Shown: piece after piece, positions 18,834 through 29,940 of the stretch
Layout of the letters: the number at the start of each line of letters is the position of its first letter
How positions within the stretch are numbered: position 1 is the stretch's first letter
DNA from: Deltaproteobacteria bacterium
Lineage (GTDB): Bacteria; Myxococcota_A; Bradymonadia; REDH01
Direction of reading: 5' to 3'
Length of the DNA: 64,000 nucleotides
Assembly: GCA_007693585.1 (NCBI GenBank)
Contig: REDH01000075.1
Span: 29,100 to 93,099 of the forward strand
Program-made: the position numbers and the translations under genes
The notes under the pieces: model-generated
The model's database searches: none
Seen by the model: the letters and a program-made list of their open reading frames with translations, nothing else
What the model was told of the DNA's origin: nothing

Positions 18834-19805
18834 ATGGACACGAAGCGAGAACCAGTCATGCCCGGGCAGACGTTCGGAGCGGAACTGGTGCTTCTGGGGC
18901 GACCCGTTGCCCACTCGGTGTCGCCGGCCTTCCAGACTGCAGGGTTGCGCGCCTGCGATCTCGGGTGGCGCTACCGTGCCGTGCTGGCGGACGAGGCCAC
19001 AGTGGAACGTGCCTTCGCTGCCATGGAGTCGGATGACCTCGTGGGAGCGAACGTCACCCTTCCATGGAAGGGACTCGCGGCCCGAGGTCGGTTCGCCCCG
19101 AGTGACTCGGTCGTCCGGACCGGGGCAGCAAATACGCTCTGGCGGGACGGGCAGGGAGCTTGTCGTACCGCCAACACGGATGTGTACGGCGTGCGTGCAT
19201 CCCTTCACGCTCTCGGCATTCGGGAAGGTGATCCGGTGGAGGCGGTCGTCCTCGGCGGTGGCGGTGCTGCTGCGGCTGCCATTTCCTGTTGCCGAGGATA
19301 TCGGCTCCCGGTTCGAGTCGTGGTGAGACGGCCCAGAGCGGTGACTGCCATCCTGGCACAGGACCTTGTCGAGGAGGTAGACGTGCGGTGCTGGGATGCG
19401 AGCGCTCTGGACGACTTGAGGGGTTCGCTCCTCGTGATCGACGCCACTTCACTGGCGCATCAGGATCCGCGAGTGGCCTCTCGGGCGTACCGCGTGCTCG
19501 GCCTCGCGAAACCGATGGCCGACAGCCGTTGGCTGAGCCTGAGCTACAGCCGCGAACGCCTGTCCTTCGAGAAGCTGGCCCTGCAGGCAGGCGCACCATG
19601 CCTTGATGGTCGGGTGATGCTTCTTCATCAAGGGGCGGTGTCCTTCGAGTTGTGGACCGGCCTTGAAGCGCCACTGCAGGTGATGGCGAGCGCTCTCGAC
19701 TCGGCCACGAACGCCATTGCCAGCGGTCGGATGCCCACCGAACCGATCCATGAGGCCGTCCGTGCAGGCGTGGAGGCGGAACGTTTCCTCGCACGGGGGA
19801 GCTGA
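18834..19805 (+). CDS. aroE: Shikimate dehydrogenase family protein
   Basis: LGRPVAHSVSPAFQ, GANVTLPWKG, GAANTLWRDG, NTDVYG, VLGGGGAAAAA. Confidence 0.93.
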   Translation: MDTKREPVMPGQTFGAELVLLGRPVAHSVSPAFQTAGLRACDLGWRYRAVLADEATVERAFAAMESDDLVGANVTLPWKGLAARGRFAPSDSVVRTGAANTLWRDGQGACRTANTDVYGVRASLHALGIREGDPVEAVVLGGGGAAAAAISCCRGYRLPVRVVVRRPRAVTAILAQDLVEEVDVRCWDASALDDLRGSLLVIDATSLAHQDPRVASRAYRVLGLAKPMADSRWLSLSYSRERLSFEKLALQAGAPCLDGRVMLLHQGAVSFELWTGLEAPLQVMASALDSATNAIASGRMPTEPIHEAVRAGVEAERFLARGS

Positions 19806-19820
19806 GCGCCTCCGCTCAGC
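19801..19820. terminator. Bidirectional hairpin shared by two convergent genes
   Basis: GCTGAGCG-CCTC-CGCTCAGC, perfect 8 bp stem containing both the aroE TGA (19803-19805) and the opposing gene's stop (19816-19818). Confidence 0.55.
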
Positions 19821-21429
19821 GCAGGATACCGCGAATTCCTGCGGACAGGATGGCATCGACGAGCACAGTCCGGCTCTGCATCGTCCATGGATAGGCAAGC
19901 CCTCCCTGCACTTCGAGGAAGAGTGGCAGGCTGCTCTGCCAACGAAGCGCGACGTGTCCGCCAATTGCGTGGTGCGTGGTTTGCGCGCCCATCGTGCCAG
20001 CGATGGGGTTGGATAGCATGCCCAGTCGCCAGTACTCGACAGCAGCGAAGCCGCTGAGCTGTCGCGAAGTGATCCCTGCGCGCGAGCCGACGCCTACCCT
20101 GGAGAACTGCATTCCGCGTTCGGTGGGTGGACCGTCCTGCGTGGTGAGTGCAAAGTCACGTCGGACGTCGACATGAAGTCCGACATGCCGGAAGTGCATG
20201 CCCTGCATCAGCCGCAAGGTCATGCCGCGTTCGACCTGTCCGCCGATCTGTCCACTGAAGAGCTGCGTGCCCGAACCCAGAAGCATGAACACCTCTGTGG
20301 TCGAATCGGCGCGAGCCGAGCCGGGCGTGATCAGGACGAGCAGCACGACCGTCCACGCTGCCGATGGTCGGCTCAGGCGAAGAAGACCGAGAAGCAGGAC
20401 GAGGCTGAAGAGAAGGGGGAGCGCAGTCAGGGCGCCTCGTGTCGCATGACAGCCTCCAGACCGGTCATCCTCCACAAGGCAGTATCCGTCAGATGTGCAG
20501 GTTTCCGAGCTGGCACAGTCGGCCACCCCGGTACATTCGAGCGGTGTCGCGATCACGGTGTGCTGGAAGGTTCCAAGACAGGGCCCGGGAGCGCACGTGA
20601 CACGAAGCACGAGCCGATCGCCGATTCCCAGCACTTCCGGTCCGGTCGTGCCCGACTGGACACCACCGGCTTCCATGTTCAGGTCCAGGCGTTCCAGAGG
20701 GCCACTCGTGCCGGCGCATGTTCGCGGCACGCGCCGCCCACGCGCACAGTCCTCATGCACCATGAGGCGCGTATCCAGTGGTCCGTCGGGAAACGACACG
20801 ACATGGATTCCCTCCTCGAGAACAAAGCTCCTCGTGGTGCCGCCGACACCGGGGCACGTGGGAGAGGCACTCCTGGTCGCTTCCGGGACCAACTCCGTAC
20901 CCGACAGAGTACGGATGGTCACCGCAAGGTCGGCGTCCACATCAGTCACGAGCCAGACGGAATCCCGTGGAATCTGGAGCCGAAAGGAAGGTTGAAATCC
21001 CGGAAGTGGCCTCTCTTCGATGCGCACGAGGAGTGGTGTGCCTACCTCTCGTACAAGGGGAAGGGCGTTCAGGTCTTCCTCCGTGGGCTCCGCGAAGGAG
21101 TGCGGAGCCGGGTTGACGCGCCGCCCCGAGCCGGAACGAAGCAGCGTACACGCCTCATCATCCACGCGACCACTGGTCTGGGCCTGGACCTCGATCTGGA
21201 CCCGCGTCTCGGTCCCTTCGGCTTCCTCCAGCGCGACCATCCAGTCCATGGAAAGCCTGCCGATGACCGGCTGGGTATACAGGATGCCGGAATCGTCCTG
21301 TACTTCGGAAAACTCGAGGGTCTGCAACTCACCGATGTCCTGCACGTCGCATGTGGCACCAAGTGCCATCACCGCCAGAACAAGGACAGCGCCCTTCAGA
21401 GGCGAACGAGGACCGATGGATCGGTTCAT
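19816..21429 (-). CDS. Secreted/membrane hypothetical protein with Cys-rich (MYXO-CTERM-like) linker fused to a beta-barrel-like C-terminus
   Basis: 537 aa from ATG 21429, ATGA-coupled to nnrE/D; lipobox-like LAVMALGATC; CTGVADCASSETCTSDGYC motif; internal TMs; C-terminal strands. The 840 aa supplied ORF extends into nnrE/D and is over-extended. Confidence 0.65.
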   Translation of the reverse strand: MNRSIGPRSPLKGAVLVLAVMALGATCDVQDIGELQTLEFSEVQDDSGILYTQPVIGRLSMDWMVALEEAEGTETRVQIEVQAQTSGRVDDEACTLLRSGSGRRVNPAPHSFAEPTEEDLNALPLVREVGTPLLVRIEERPLPGFQPSFRLQIPRDSVWLVTDVDADLAVTIRTLSGTELVPEATRSASPTCPGVGGTTRSFVLEEGIHVVSFPDGPLDTRLMVHEDCARGRRVPRTCAGTSGPLERLDLNMEAGGVQSGTTGPEVLGIGDRLVLRVTCAPGPCLGTFQHTVIATPLECTGVADCASSETCTSDGYCLVEDDRSGGCHATRGALTALPLLFSLVLLLGLLRLSRPSAAWTVVLLVLITPGSARADSTTEVFMLLGSGTQLFSGQIGGQVERGMTLRLMQGMHFRHVGLHVDVRRDFALTTQDGPPTERGMQFSRVGVGSRAGITSRQLSGFAAVEYWRLGMLSNPIAGTMGAQTTHHAIGGHVALRWQSSLPLFLEVQGGLAYPWTMQSRTVLVDAILSAGIRGILR

Positions 21430-22907
21430 CGCGGTCCCAGTTCGGACAGGACGGACGGGACGTTCCGAGCCACTTCCTGTGCTCGCACCCGAAGGGAGCC
21501 GGTGGCCAGAGCGGCTGCGTGGCCCGCCGCGGCATGGACCCAGCAACCGAGGATCGCTGACTCCAGTGGGGGGAGATGAGGACGCAGTGCTGCAATGATT
21601 CCTGCCAGAACATCGCCGCAGCCGGCGGATGCCATCTTCGAGGAACCCGGTTCGACAAAGTAGACGGGACCATCCGGCGCCGCGATGACTGCCCCAGCGG
21701 TCTTGGCGACGACGACGGCATTCCACATGCGAGCGGCTCGCATGGCTGCTCCCGGGAGATCGCCGAGAACGTCGGCAAGCTCCACGCCGAGAAGACGCGC
21801 CAGCTCGGCAGGATGGGGGGTGAGGATTGCACTCCAGTGCTCCGTGGAACCCACGAGTCCACGTGCCGCCATCAGGTTGAGCGCATCTGCATCGAGGACA
21901 AGCGGACCTCGCACCTCGGTCACGGTGGACTCGAGTTCCGCCGCGGCTTCGTCGCTGGTGCCACGTCCCGGCCCGATGAGCACCACATCGTGCTGGCGCC
22001 CCGAGTGCGCAGCGACACACTCCGGTACGGTGCGGAGCACCAGCGAGAGAACGTCCTCCGAGGCATCGACGGAGAGAAGACCGGTGCCCGTCATCACAGC
22101 GCCCAGAGCTGCCAGCACCGCAGCACCGGGCATCTTCGGCGAACCTGCCCTGAGCAGAATCGTACCACTGCATCCCTTGTGCACGTTTCTCGAACGCTGT
22201 GGCACGAGCGTGCCAGCCATGCGTCGGTCGACGATCGTCGCAGCGGCGGCCTCGTCGAGCCAGCACCGGGGTAGCCCGATGTCTGCCACCTCGACCGTTC
22301 CACAGCGCTCGGCTCCGTCGCCGAGGACATGGCACCACTTCAGTGCACCCATGGCGACTGTGTGGGTTGCGCTCAGCGTTCCAGGATCGCAGCTCCCGGT
22401 GTCGCTGTGAACGCCGCTGGGTACGTCCACCGCGAGCACGGTGCCGTCATGTTCACGACGGACGATGTCGAGTAGTTGCACCACCTCGCGGGGAAGTGTA
22501 CCGCTCAAGCCGATTCCGAACAGCGCATCAACGACGACGGGCCTCTGGTGAAGCTCCGCCCGCAGGCGATCAGGTGAAGCCGGGGCAATCTCGCAGCCGG
22601 CCCGACGGGCGATCTCCAGATTGGCGCTGGCGTCGGGAGGGTAGCTGTTCGGGTCGCCCAGCGTCAGGATGGTCGCACGATGCCCACGACACCGACGAAT
22701 GCGTGCAATGCAGGACCCGTCACCACCGTTGTTGCCGGGTCCAGCGAGGATCAGCGACGGTGCTCCGGGCGCCAGGCGTTCGAGAGCATCCGCACAGACC
22801 AGAGAGGCTCGCTCCATAAGCACCATACCCGGGATTCCGAGTGAGTCGATGGCGCGCCGGTCGAGCGCTGCCATCGCTTTGGAGGTCAGGACTCTCTGGT
22901 GGATCAA
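21426..22907 (-). CDS. nnr: Bifunctional NAD(P)H-hydrate epimerase / ADP-dependent NAD(P)H-hydrate dehydratase
   Basis: [56 protein letters not shown]. Confidence 0.94.
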   Translation of the reverse strand: MIHQRVLTSKAMAALDRRAIDSLGIPGMVLMERASLVCADALERLAPGAPSLILAGPGNNGGDGSCIARIRRCRGHRATILTLGDPNSYPPDASANLEIARRAGCEIAPASPDRLRAELHQRPVVVDALFGIGLSGTLPREVVQLLDIVRREHDGTVLAVDVPSGVHSDTGSCDPGTLSATHTVAMGALKWCHVLGDGAERCGTVEVADIGLPRCWLDEAAAATIVDRRMAGTLVPQRSRNVHKGCSGTILLRAGSPKMPGAAVLAALGAVMTGTGLLSVDASEDVLSLVLRTVPECVAAHSGRQHDVVLIGPGRGTSDEAAAELESTVTEVRGPLVLDADALNLMAARGLVGSTEHWSAILTPHPAELARLLGVELADVLGDLPGAAMRAARMWNAVVVAKTAGAVIAAPDGPVYFVEPGSSKMASAGCGDVLAGIIAALRPHLPPLESAILGCWVHAAAGHAAALATGSLRVRAQEVARNVPSVLSELGPR

Positions 22908-23665
22908 TGTCGACGATGGGGAACGGGGTTCAGGGCGTCGAGCATCTCTCGGACCGCCTGGTCAAAGCCGACCATGATGGCCCTGGCCACGATGGCATGA
23001 CCGATGTTGTACTCCACGATCTGCGGAATCGTGGTGAGCGCGCCCACATTTCGGTAGTCGAGGCCATGCCCGGCCGCCACGGTCAGTCCGCAAGCCTGCG
23101 CGTGCTCGGCTGCGGCCCGGAGGCGGTGCAATTCCCGCTCCTGGTCATCATCCCGACCCGTCGCGTGCGCGTAGTCACCCGTGTGGAGCTCGATCATCGG
23201 AATGCCGAGTTCAGCGCACGCCTCGATCACCTGCAGATCGGGAGCAACGAATGCACTGCAGGTGATGCCCGCCGAGCCAAGAGCCTCGCTGAACCTCTCA
23301 AGCGAACTCGATGTTTTTCGCACATCCAGCCCCCCCTCTGTCGTGCGCTCCTCGCGACGCTCGGGTACCAGCGTCACCATCGAGGGACGCTGGTCGAGCG
23401 CGATGCCCAGCATCTCGTCCGTCATCGCCATCTCGAGGTTGAGGCGCGTCGTCACCACCTCGCGGAGTACCGAAACATCCCGCTCCTGAATGTGCCGTCT
23501 ATCCTCCCGCAGATGAACGGTAATCTGGTCCGCCCCCGCCAGCTCCGCCACCATCGCGGCCGCCACCGGGTCAGGATAGCGTGTTCCTCTGGCCTGCCGA
23601 ATGGTGGCGACGTGGTCGACGTTGACCCCCAGTGCGGGCCTTGCGTGTTCGCGAGCAAGCGTCAT
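22904..23665 (-). CDS. pdxJ: Pyridoxine 5'-phosphate synthase
   Basis: [62 protein letters not shown]. Confidence 0.97.
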   Translation of the reverse strand: MTLAREHARPALGVNVDHVATIRQARGTRYPDPVAAAMVAELAGADQITVHLREDRRHIQERDVSVLREVVTTRLNLEMAMTDEMLGIALDQRPSMVTLVPERREERTTEGGLDVRKTSSSLERFSEALGSAGITCSAFVAPDLQVIEACAELGIPMIELHTGDYAHATGRDDDQERELHRLRAAAEHAQACGLTVAAGHGLDYRNVGALTTIPQIVEYNIGHAIVARAIMVGFDQAVREMLDALNPVPHRRH

Positions 23666-23702
23666 GAACCGGGCTCCGTGTTCTGGCCGTATGGCCGAGC
23701 GA

Positions 23703-25058
23703 TCAGCGGTCGAGTTCCTTCACGAGGGTGTCGGCGAGGTCCTCTGCCATCTCTCGGATGCGAGCCTCGTCCTCGCCCTCCACCATAACGCGAATCTTCG
23801 ACTCCGTTCCAGAGTATCGCACCAGAAGTCGACCTCGGCCTGCGAGCGACCGCTCGAGGTTCGCCATGAGTGCCTGTGAGGCGGGGAGTTCCTCCACCGG
23901 CCTCTTTCGCGAAACGGCGCGGTTGACGAGGACCTGCGGTACGCGCTGCATGATCCCGGAGAGCTCGCTCAGAGGTCGCTGCCGCGAAAGCATCACGTTG
24001 AGCACCTGAATCGCTGCGGCAATGCCGTCTCCCGTGGTCGCATGGTCCAGGAACACCAGGTGGCCAGACTGCTCTCCTCCAAAATTCAGGCCTGTCTCGC
24101 GCATGTGCTGCACGACGTAGCGGTCACCCACGTCGGTTCGCACCAGCCCTACCCCTTCGCCGGCGAGGGCGTGTTCCAATCCCAGATTGCTCATGACCGT
24201 CGCCACCACTGTCGGTCCCCGCAGTCTTCGTTCCTGGTGAAGGTGCAGGCCGCACAGGGCGAGAATGGCATCCCCATCCACCACCTCGCCGCGCTCGTCG
24301 AGAAGGATGAGTCGATCCGCGTCGCCGTCGAGTGCCACACCAAGATCCGCACCATGCTTGCGCACGGCCTCTGCGCAGCACTCCGGATGCAGACTGCCGC
24401 ACGACGCATTGATGTTCAGCCCGTTGGGGTGAACCCCCAGCGGAATCACTTCTGCGCCAAGTTCCTCGAACACGGCCGGAGCCGCTCGATAGCCGGCTCC
24501 GTTGGCGCAGTCCACCACAACGCGCAGCCCGTCGAGGTCAAACGTCTCGTGCAGCAGGGCCTTGAGGTGCGTGATGTACCGGCCGTTCGCGTCCTCGATA
24601 CGGCGCGCACGGCCAATATCCGCACCCCGCGCCAGATCGGGATGCTCGAGTTCGGACTCCATGCGGAGCTCGAGCGCGGCCTCCACCTCATCCGGAAGCT
24701 TGAATCCATCATGCCCGAACACCTTGAGGCCGTTATCCTCGTAGGGATTGTGGCTCGCGCTGATCACGATGCCCGCCTCCGCGCGCATGCTCGTGGTCAG
24801 GTAGGCGATACCAGGGGTCGGGATGGGACCAAGCAGGATCACGTCGGCGCCGGTGCTCGTGATGCCGGCCACGAGCGCAGACTCCAGCATGTAGCCGCTC
24901 AGGCGAGTATCCTTGCCGACGAGGATCTTCGGCCGACTTTTGCTCGATGCGCCGAACGTGAACGCCACGGCACGCCCGAGACGCAAGGCGTTCTCCACCG
25001 TCATCGGGTCACTGTTCGCAAGGCCCCGAATGCCGTCGGTACCAAAGTACTTTCTCAT
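23703..25058 (-). CDS. glmM: Phosphoglucosamine mutase
   Basis: [60 protein letters not shown]. Confidence 0.98.
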   Translation of the reverse strand: MRKYFGTDGIRGLANSDPMTVENALRLGRAVAFTFGASSKSRPKILVGKDTRLSGYMLESALVAGITSTGADVILLGPIPTPGIAYLTTSMRAEAGIVISASHNPYEDNGLKVFGHDGFKLPDEVEAALELRMESELEHPDLARGADIGRARRIEDANGRYITHLKALLHETFDLDGLRVVVDCANGAGYRAAPAVFEELGAEVIPLGVHPNGLNINASCGSLHPECCAEAVRKHGADLGVALDGDADRLILLDERGEVVDGDAILALCGLHLHQERRLRGPTVVATVMSNLGLEHALAGEGVGLVRTDVGDRYVVQHMRETGLNFGGEQSGHLVFLDHATTGDGIAAAIQVLNVMLSRQRPLSELSGIMQRVPQVLVNRAVSRKRPVEELPASQALMANLERSLAGRGRLLVRYSGTESKIRVMVEGEDEARIREMAEDLADTLVKELDR

Positions 25059-25097
25059 CGTGCTGCTTCCGGTGTGATGGAACCCACGGTCGACCCC

Positions 25098-26066
25098 TCA
25101 CTCATCGCCTTCCTCCCCCGTCTCGTCATCGCTCTCCGGCGCCTCCTCGTGCTCGGCGACACGAACCCGGACATCCCGCGGCTGAAGATCCATGACCTCG
25201 ATTCCCTCGGGCAGATTGCGGACTGCAGGCGCGACGGTGTACGTGCCCGGACGACTGCTGTCGAACTGGTCCAGTGACACGGAGACGAACACCTCCTCGG
25301 TCTCCAGGCGCTCCACCAGGCTGCGCGGCCCTCGAACCCGCAGCCTCACGGCGCCTACCTCGACGCTGGCCGTCGATGGCCAGCTCCCGAGCCGTTCCAC
25401 GGGAACGGCTTCCAGCACCCGCACGGTCTCCTCCACCGAAATGTCTACCCGAACACGGATGGCCGAGTCGTCGGTCCGGCTCAGGAAGGGGCGGTGAAGC
25501 GCCAGATCGACCTCCCGTTCGACGGTCGACCGTTGCTGGCTCAGCGAAATCGTCTGCGTGAAGACGGTATCGAGCCCCTCCAGTGACGAGCGCGGCCCGG
25601 AGACCTCCACCCGGGCAGGCTGGACGTCGATGTCGCCCAGTTCGTACCCTTCCGGCGGACTCCCGCGAAGGTTGGCCCGCACCGCCACCATGCGGCGCTC
25701 GCGTGTCTCCACGTGAATCCGCACGGTGGCCGGGACGATCGATCGAAGAGTGACTCCAGCCGGCAGCCGAATCTGAGCATCCCGCAGGGTGTAGTCGTGC
25801 TCTCCCTCATGAATTTCCGGCAGCTTGAGAGAAGGTGTCTCGGCCAGACTCCAGCGTCGAAGGACGTTGCGCCGTCCCTCCAGGGTCAGGCTGATCTCCG
25901 GGAGCGGAGACAGCAGCATCTGCTCCTCGTCAAGCGCGGGAAGTTCCAGGGGGACCACCATCGTCTGGATGTCGCGACGCTCCGCATCCACCAGGAGGAA
26001 GAGAATCAGCGTCAGGACAAAACTGAGGATCACGGCAGGCAGATTCCGTCTGCGCTGAGGCGTCAT
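25098..26066 (-). CDS. cdaR: CdaR/YbbR-domain protein
   Basis: 322 aa; N-terminal TM, YbbR-like repeats (VRANLRGSPPEGYELGDIDVQPARVEVSGPRSSLEGL); adjacent to cdaA and glmM. Confidence 0.85.
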   Translation of the reverse strand: MTPQRRRNLPAVILSFVLTLILFLLVDAERRDIQTMVVPLELPALDEEQMLLSPLPEISLTLEGRRNVLRRWSLAETPSLKLPEIHEGEHDYTLRDAQIRLPAGVTLRSIVPATVRIHVETRERRMVAVRANLRGSPPEGYELGDIDVQPARVEVSGPRSSLEGLDTVFTQTISLSQQRSTVEREVDLALHRPFLSRTDDSAIRVRVDISVEETVRVLEAVPVERLGSWPSTASVEVGAVRLRVRGPRSLVERLETEEVFVSVSLDQFDSSRPGTYTVAPAVRNLPEGIEVMDLQPRDVRVRVAEHEEAPESDDETGEEGDE

Positions 26067-26872
26067 GAGCGAGCCTCCGCGCGCTTATCGCCTCCGCCAG
26101 CGCCACGAAGCGCCAGCTCGTGCTGCAGGAGCTCGCGCAACTGGTTGCTGTCCAGCCCGCGACGAATCTGGCCGTTCAGGCACACCGACACGGTTCCCGT
26201 CTCCTCCGAGACCACGAGGACAACCGCGTCCGAGTCCTCGCTGAGGCCGATGGCCGCACGATGCCGTGTGCCCAGCGTCTGATCAACTCGAGGGTTGCTG
26301 GTCAAGGGCAGAAAGCACCCGGCTGCGGAGACCCGCCCGTTACGAATGATCGTGGCGCCATCATGCAAGGGATTGGCATTCGCCGGGTTGAAGATCGCGA
26401 AGAGCAGTTCGTCCGTGACCTGCGCGTCCACCGCGATTCCCTCCTCGGTGTAGGGGCTGAGGTCGGCATTGCGCTCCAGGACGATCAGGGCACCGATGGA
26501 CGCATTGCTCAGCTGTTCCGCGGCCTTCACCAGCTCCTGGATGATGTGCGTCTGCTCCGCAGGCTTCAGGCCCATGAGGAAGCGCGTGTTCGTGAACTTG
26601 AGCAGCCCAAGGCGAATGTCCTTCTGGAACAGGACCACGAGGACGAGAAAGAACGAGGCCATGAACTTGTCGAGCAGCCAGTTGAGCGTCTGAAGGCCGA
26701 GCACGTTGTCGCCCGAGACGAAGAACACGACGATGATGCCCAGCAGCCCGATCAGCATCTGCATGGCCCGGGTGCCACGAATCAGCAGCAGGAGCTGGTA
26801 GATCACCAGGAACACGATCGCGAAGTCCAGAACCCGCAGCGCGAATTCCTGAATGGAGTCGAAGGTGCTCAA
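26063..26872 (-). CDS. cdaA: Diadenylate cyclase (c-di-AMP synthase), CdaA type
   Basis: N-terminal TM helices; DAC motifs NPLHDGATII and GTRHRAAIGLSEDSDAVVLVVSEETG. Confidence 0.96.
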   Translation of the reverse strand: MSTFDSIQEFALRVLDFAIVFLVIYQLLLLIRGTRAMQMLIGLLGIIVVFFVSGDNVLGLQTLNWLLDKFMASFFLVLVVLFQKDIRLGLLKFTNTRFLMGLKPAEQTHIIQELVKAAEQLSNASIGALIVLERNADLSPYTEEGIAVDAQVTDELLFAIFNPANANPLHDGATIIRNGRVSAAGCFLPLTSNPRVDQTLGTRHRAAIGLSEDSDAVVLVVSEETGTVSVCLNGQIRRGLDSNQLRELLQHELALRGAGGGDKRAEARS

Positions 26873-27049
26873 GGCGTTCGCTGCCTGATCCGGCCGCTTG
26901 TGCGGCGAAGGGAGGGGACGTGGGGTGCCGCCTCACGCGCCGCGGAACCGTCTGTTTCGGCCGCGAAGTCCACCACGACCTCCGGCTTGCGGACAACGCG
27001 CGTCGAGGATGCGATACCCTATCCGATCGAACACAGGAATCAAGGGCGT

Positions 27050-27955
27050 TCAGGTCGACGGCACCCGCTCCCCCTCTCCGGATCCACTGTCAGGCGCGGC
27101 GTGTTGCCGAAGCGCATCCACCACTGCCAGGGCAGCCCGGACCGAGCGTACATCATGTACACGAAAGATGGACGCTCCAGCCATCCGTGCGAACGCACAC
27201 GCCGTGGCTGTAGCCACATCCAGGGCGTCCTCCGTCACATCTGCTCCCGCCGTGGAAAGGGCGTCCCGGAGCATTCGCTTGCGACTGACACCCACCAGCA
27301 GCGGCCGCCCTGGTCTGCGCAACTCCCGAAACGCCGACAGCAGACGCCAGTTGTCGGCGGTCTGCTTCCCGAACCCGAACCCGGGATCGAGCACGATCTG
27401 CAACTCCTCGACGCCGGCCTCGCGTGCGATGCGCATCGACCCCTCGAGAGAGGCTCTCACGCTCGCAGTCACGTCCGCGTACGTGGCGTGGTTCATCATC
27501 TCCCGGGGGCGTGCGGGTGTGTGCATGAGGACGCAGCCCGCCCGGTGCTCCCCAACCACCCCAGCCAGATCGGGCTCGAACCGAAACCCCGAGATGTCAT
27601 TGATGATGTCCGCGCCCTCGTCGAGGGCTGCGGCCGCCACCGAAACCCGAGTGGTGTCCACGGAAATCGGTACGGCGGAGCGTGCCCGAAGCGCTCGAAC
27701 GACCGGTACGATGCGCTTCAGTTCCTCGTGTTCCTCCACCCGGACGGCGCCCGGTCGAGTGCTCTCACCCCCAACATCGATGATCGAGGCGCCCGCTTCC
27801 TCCAGACGCAGCGCCTGACTCACCGCAGCGTCCAACGAAAGGTACCGGCCACCATCCGAGAACGAGTCCGGTGTCACGTTCACCACACCCATCAAGGCCG
27901 GCGTGTGCTCGACATCCAGCACCCCACGACGATGCGCCCAGACCGCCCGACTCAC
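27050..27955 (-). CDS. folP: Dihydropteroate synthase
   Basis: [46 protein letters not shown]. Confidence 0.97.
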   Translation of the reverse strand: MSRAVWAHRRGVLDVEHTPALMGVVNVTPDSFSDGGRYLSLDAAVSQALRLEEAGASIIDVGGESTRPGAVRVEEHEELKRIVPVVRALRARSAVPISVDTTRVSVAAAALDEGADIINDISGFRFEPDLAGVVGEHRAGCVLMHTPARPREMMNHATYADVTASVRASLEGSMRIAREAGVEELQIVLDPGFGFGKQTADNWRLLSAFRELRRPGRPLLVGVSRKRMLRDALSTAGADVTEDALDVATATACAFARMAGASIFRVHDVRSVRAALAVVDALRQHAAPDSGSGEGERVPST

Positions 27956-29940
27956 GTGCCGGCACTGCTCGCCGGACTGGAACCGGCAAGGGCCGTCACC
28001 CGTCCGGACGCTTCGTCTTCCTCGTCTTCATCCGCATAGGACGTGCCCGGTCTCGGCTGTTCAGCAGCCTTCTCGGCGCGCTGAAGGCGCCTGCGCACGC
28101 GCGCCTCCTCGCCCCGGCCCTCGACGAAGAGACGGATCTCCTCCGCGTCGACCACCTCGAACTCCAGCAGCGCCGACGCCACCTCCTCGAGAAGCGTCAT
28201 GTTGTCCCGCAACAACTGGCGCGCCCGATCGTAGCTCGACTGCACGATGTTGCGGACCTCCTCGTCTATCTCGATCGCGGTTCGCTCCGAGAAGCCGCGC
28301 GACGTCCGGTTGTAGTCCCGACCGAGGAACACCTCCTCCTTTCCATCCCCATAGTGGATCGGACCGAGTCGTTCGCTCATTCCCCAGTCGCACACCATGT
28401 TGCGCGCCATGTCCGTCGCCTGCTGGATGTCCGAACTGGCCCCCGTGGTGATCTGGCCGAACACCAGCTCCTCCGCGATTCGACCCCCCATCGCGATCGC
28501 AATGCGGTTCAGCGCCCACTCTCGCGTGACGTTCAGGCGGTCTTCGGAGGGCAGCTGCTGCATCACCCCGAGGGCACGACCCCGCGGGATGATCGTGACC
28601 TTGTGCACCGGGTCGACATCACGCCCCTCCGGCAGCAGCGCGGCCACCAGCGCGTGCCCCGCTTCATGAAAGGCCGTCACCCTCCTGTCCCGCTCGGAGA
28701 TGACCGCAGTCCTCCGCTCCGCACCCATCAACACCTTGTCGCGCGCAGTCTCGAAGTCCTCCGGCTCAAGCCGATCCTTGCCGAGCCTCGCCGCGATCAA
28801 CGCAGCCTCGTTCACCAGATTCTCCAGGTCCGCTCCACTGAATCCCGGCGTTCCCCGTGCGATCTGATCAAGGTCGACGGCCGGATCCAGCGGCGTCCTG
28901 CGCGTATGCACCTCGAGGATGCCCTTGCGCCCGGCAATGTCGGGCCGTGGCACCACAACGCGTCGGTCGAAGCGCCCGGGGCGCAGCAACGCCGGATCAA
29001 GCACGTCCGGGCGGTTCGTGGCAGCGATGAGGATGACACCCTCGTTGCTCTCGAAACCATCCATCTCCACCAGCAACTGATTCAACGTCTGCTCACGCTC
29101 GTCATGGCCCCCGCCCATCCCCGCCCCACGGTGACGTCCCACGGCGTCAATCTCGTCGATGAAGATGATGCACGGCGCATGCTTCTTGCCCTGCTCGAAC
29201 AGGTCGCGAACTCGGCTTGCACCCACCCCGACGAACATCTCCACGAAGTCAGAGCCACTGATGGAGAAGAAGGGAACACCAGCCTCACCGGCCACGCCGC
29301 GAGCCAGCAGCGTCTTTCCCGTCCCCGGAGGACCCATCAGAAGAACTCCCTTCGGAATCCGTCCTCCCAACCGGGTGAAGCGCTTCGGATCCCGAAGGAA
29401 CTCGATGATCTCCTGAAGCTCCTCCTTCGCCTCCTCCACCCCCGAGATGTCCGCGAACGTCACCTTGTTCTGGTTCTCGTTGAGTAGCTTGGCCCGAGAC
29501 TTGCCAAAACTCATGGCCTTCCCGCCTCCCCCCTGCAGCTGGCGCATGAAGAAGAAGAAAATGAACAGGATGAGCAGCAACGGAAGAGCAATGGTCAGGA
29601 TGGGCGTCCACAGGCTCGGCTCCTCCCGGCGGAAGGTGAACTCCACCCCCTGCGCCACCAGCACGTCCTGAAGGTCGTCCGACACGCGTCCCACCGTCTC
29701 GAACGCGGCGATCCCTTCCTCCGACCACTCCGCGATCGCGTCCTCCCGCAGCTCGCCGGTGATGCGACCATCCCCGTGGATCGTCATCTGCTCGACGGCG
29801 CCAGCCTCGATCGCCGCCCGGAGATTCGAAAACGCGATCTCCTCCGTCGGACCGTCATCGGCCGTGATGATCTGAACGATGATCACCACGACCGCGATCA
29901 GGAGAAGCCACAGCAGGATCGACTTGTGGGACTGCTTCAA
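27952..29940 (-). CDS. ftsH: ATP-dependent zinc metalloprotease FtsH
   Basis: [51 protein letters not shown] zinc motif; N-terminal TMs. Confidence 0.98.
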   Translation of the reverse strand: MKQSHKSILLWLLLIAVVVIIVQIITADDGPTEEIAFSNLRAAIEAGAVEQMTIHGDGRITGELREDAIAEWSEEGIAAFETVGRVSDDLQDVLVAQGVEFTFRREEPSLWTPILTIALPLLLILFIFFFFMRQLQGGGGKAMSFGKSRAKLLNENQNKVTFADISGVEEAKEELQEIIEFLRDPKRFTRLGGRIPKGVLLMGPPGTGKTLLARGVAGEAGVPFFSISGSDFVEMFVGVGASRVRDLFEQGKKHAPCIIFIDEIDAVGRHRGAGMGGGHDEREQTLNQLLVEMDGFESNEGVILIAATNRPDVLDPALLRPGRFDRRVVVPRPDIAGRKGILEVHTRRTPLDPAVDLDQIARGTPGFSGADLENLVNEAALIAARLGKDRLEPEDFETARDKVLMGAERRTAVISERDRRVTAFHEAGHALVAALLPEGRDVDPVHKVTIIPRGRALGVMQQLPSEDRLNVTREWALNRIAIAMGGRIAEELVFGQITTGASSDIQQATDMARNMVCDWGMSERLGPIHYGDGKEEVFLGRDYNRTSRGFSERTAIEIDEEVRNIVQSSYDRARQLLRDNMTLLEEVASALLEFEVVDAEEIRLFVEGRGEEARVRRRLQRAEKAAEQPRPGTSYADEDEEDEASGRVTALAGSSPASSAGT

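Noticed and set aside
26120-28039. 639 aa plus-strand ORF over cdaA/folP
   Set aside because: Antisense to two clearly recognised enzymes; no domain-like composition.
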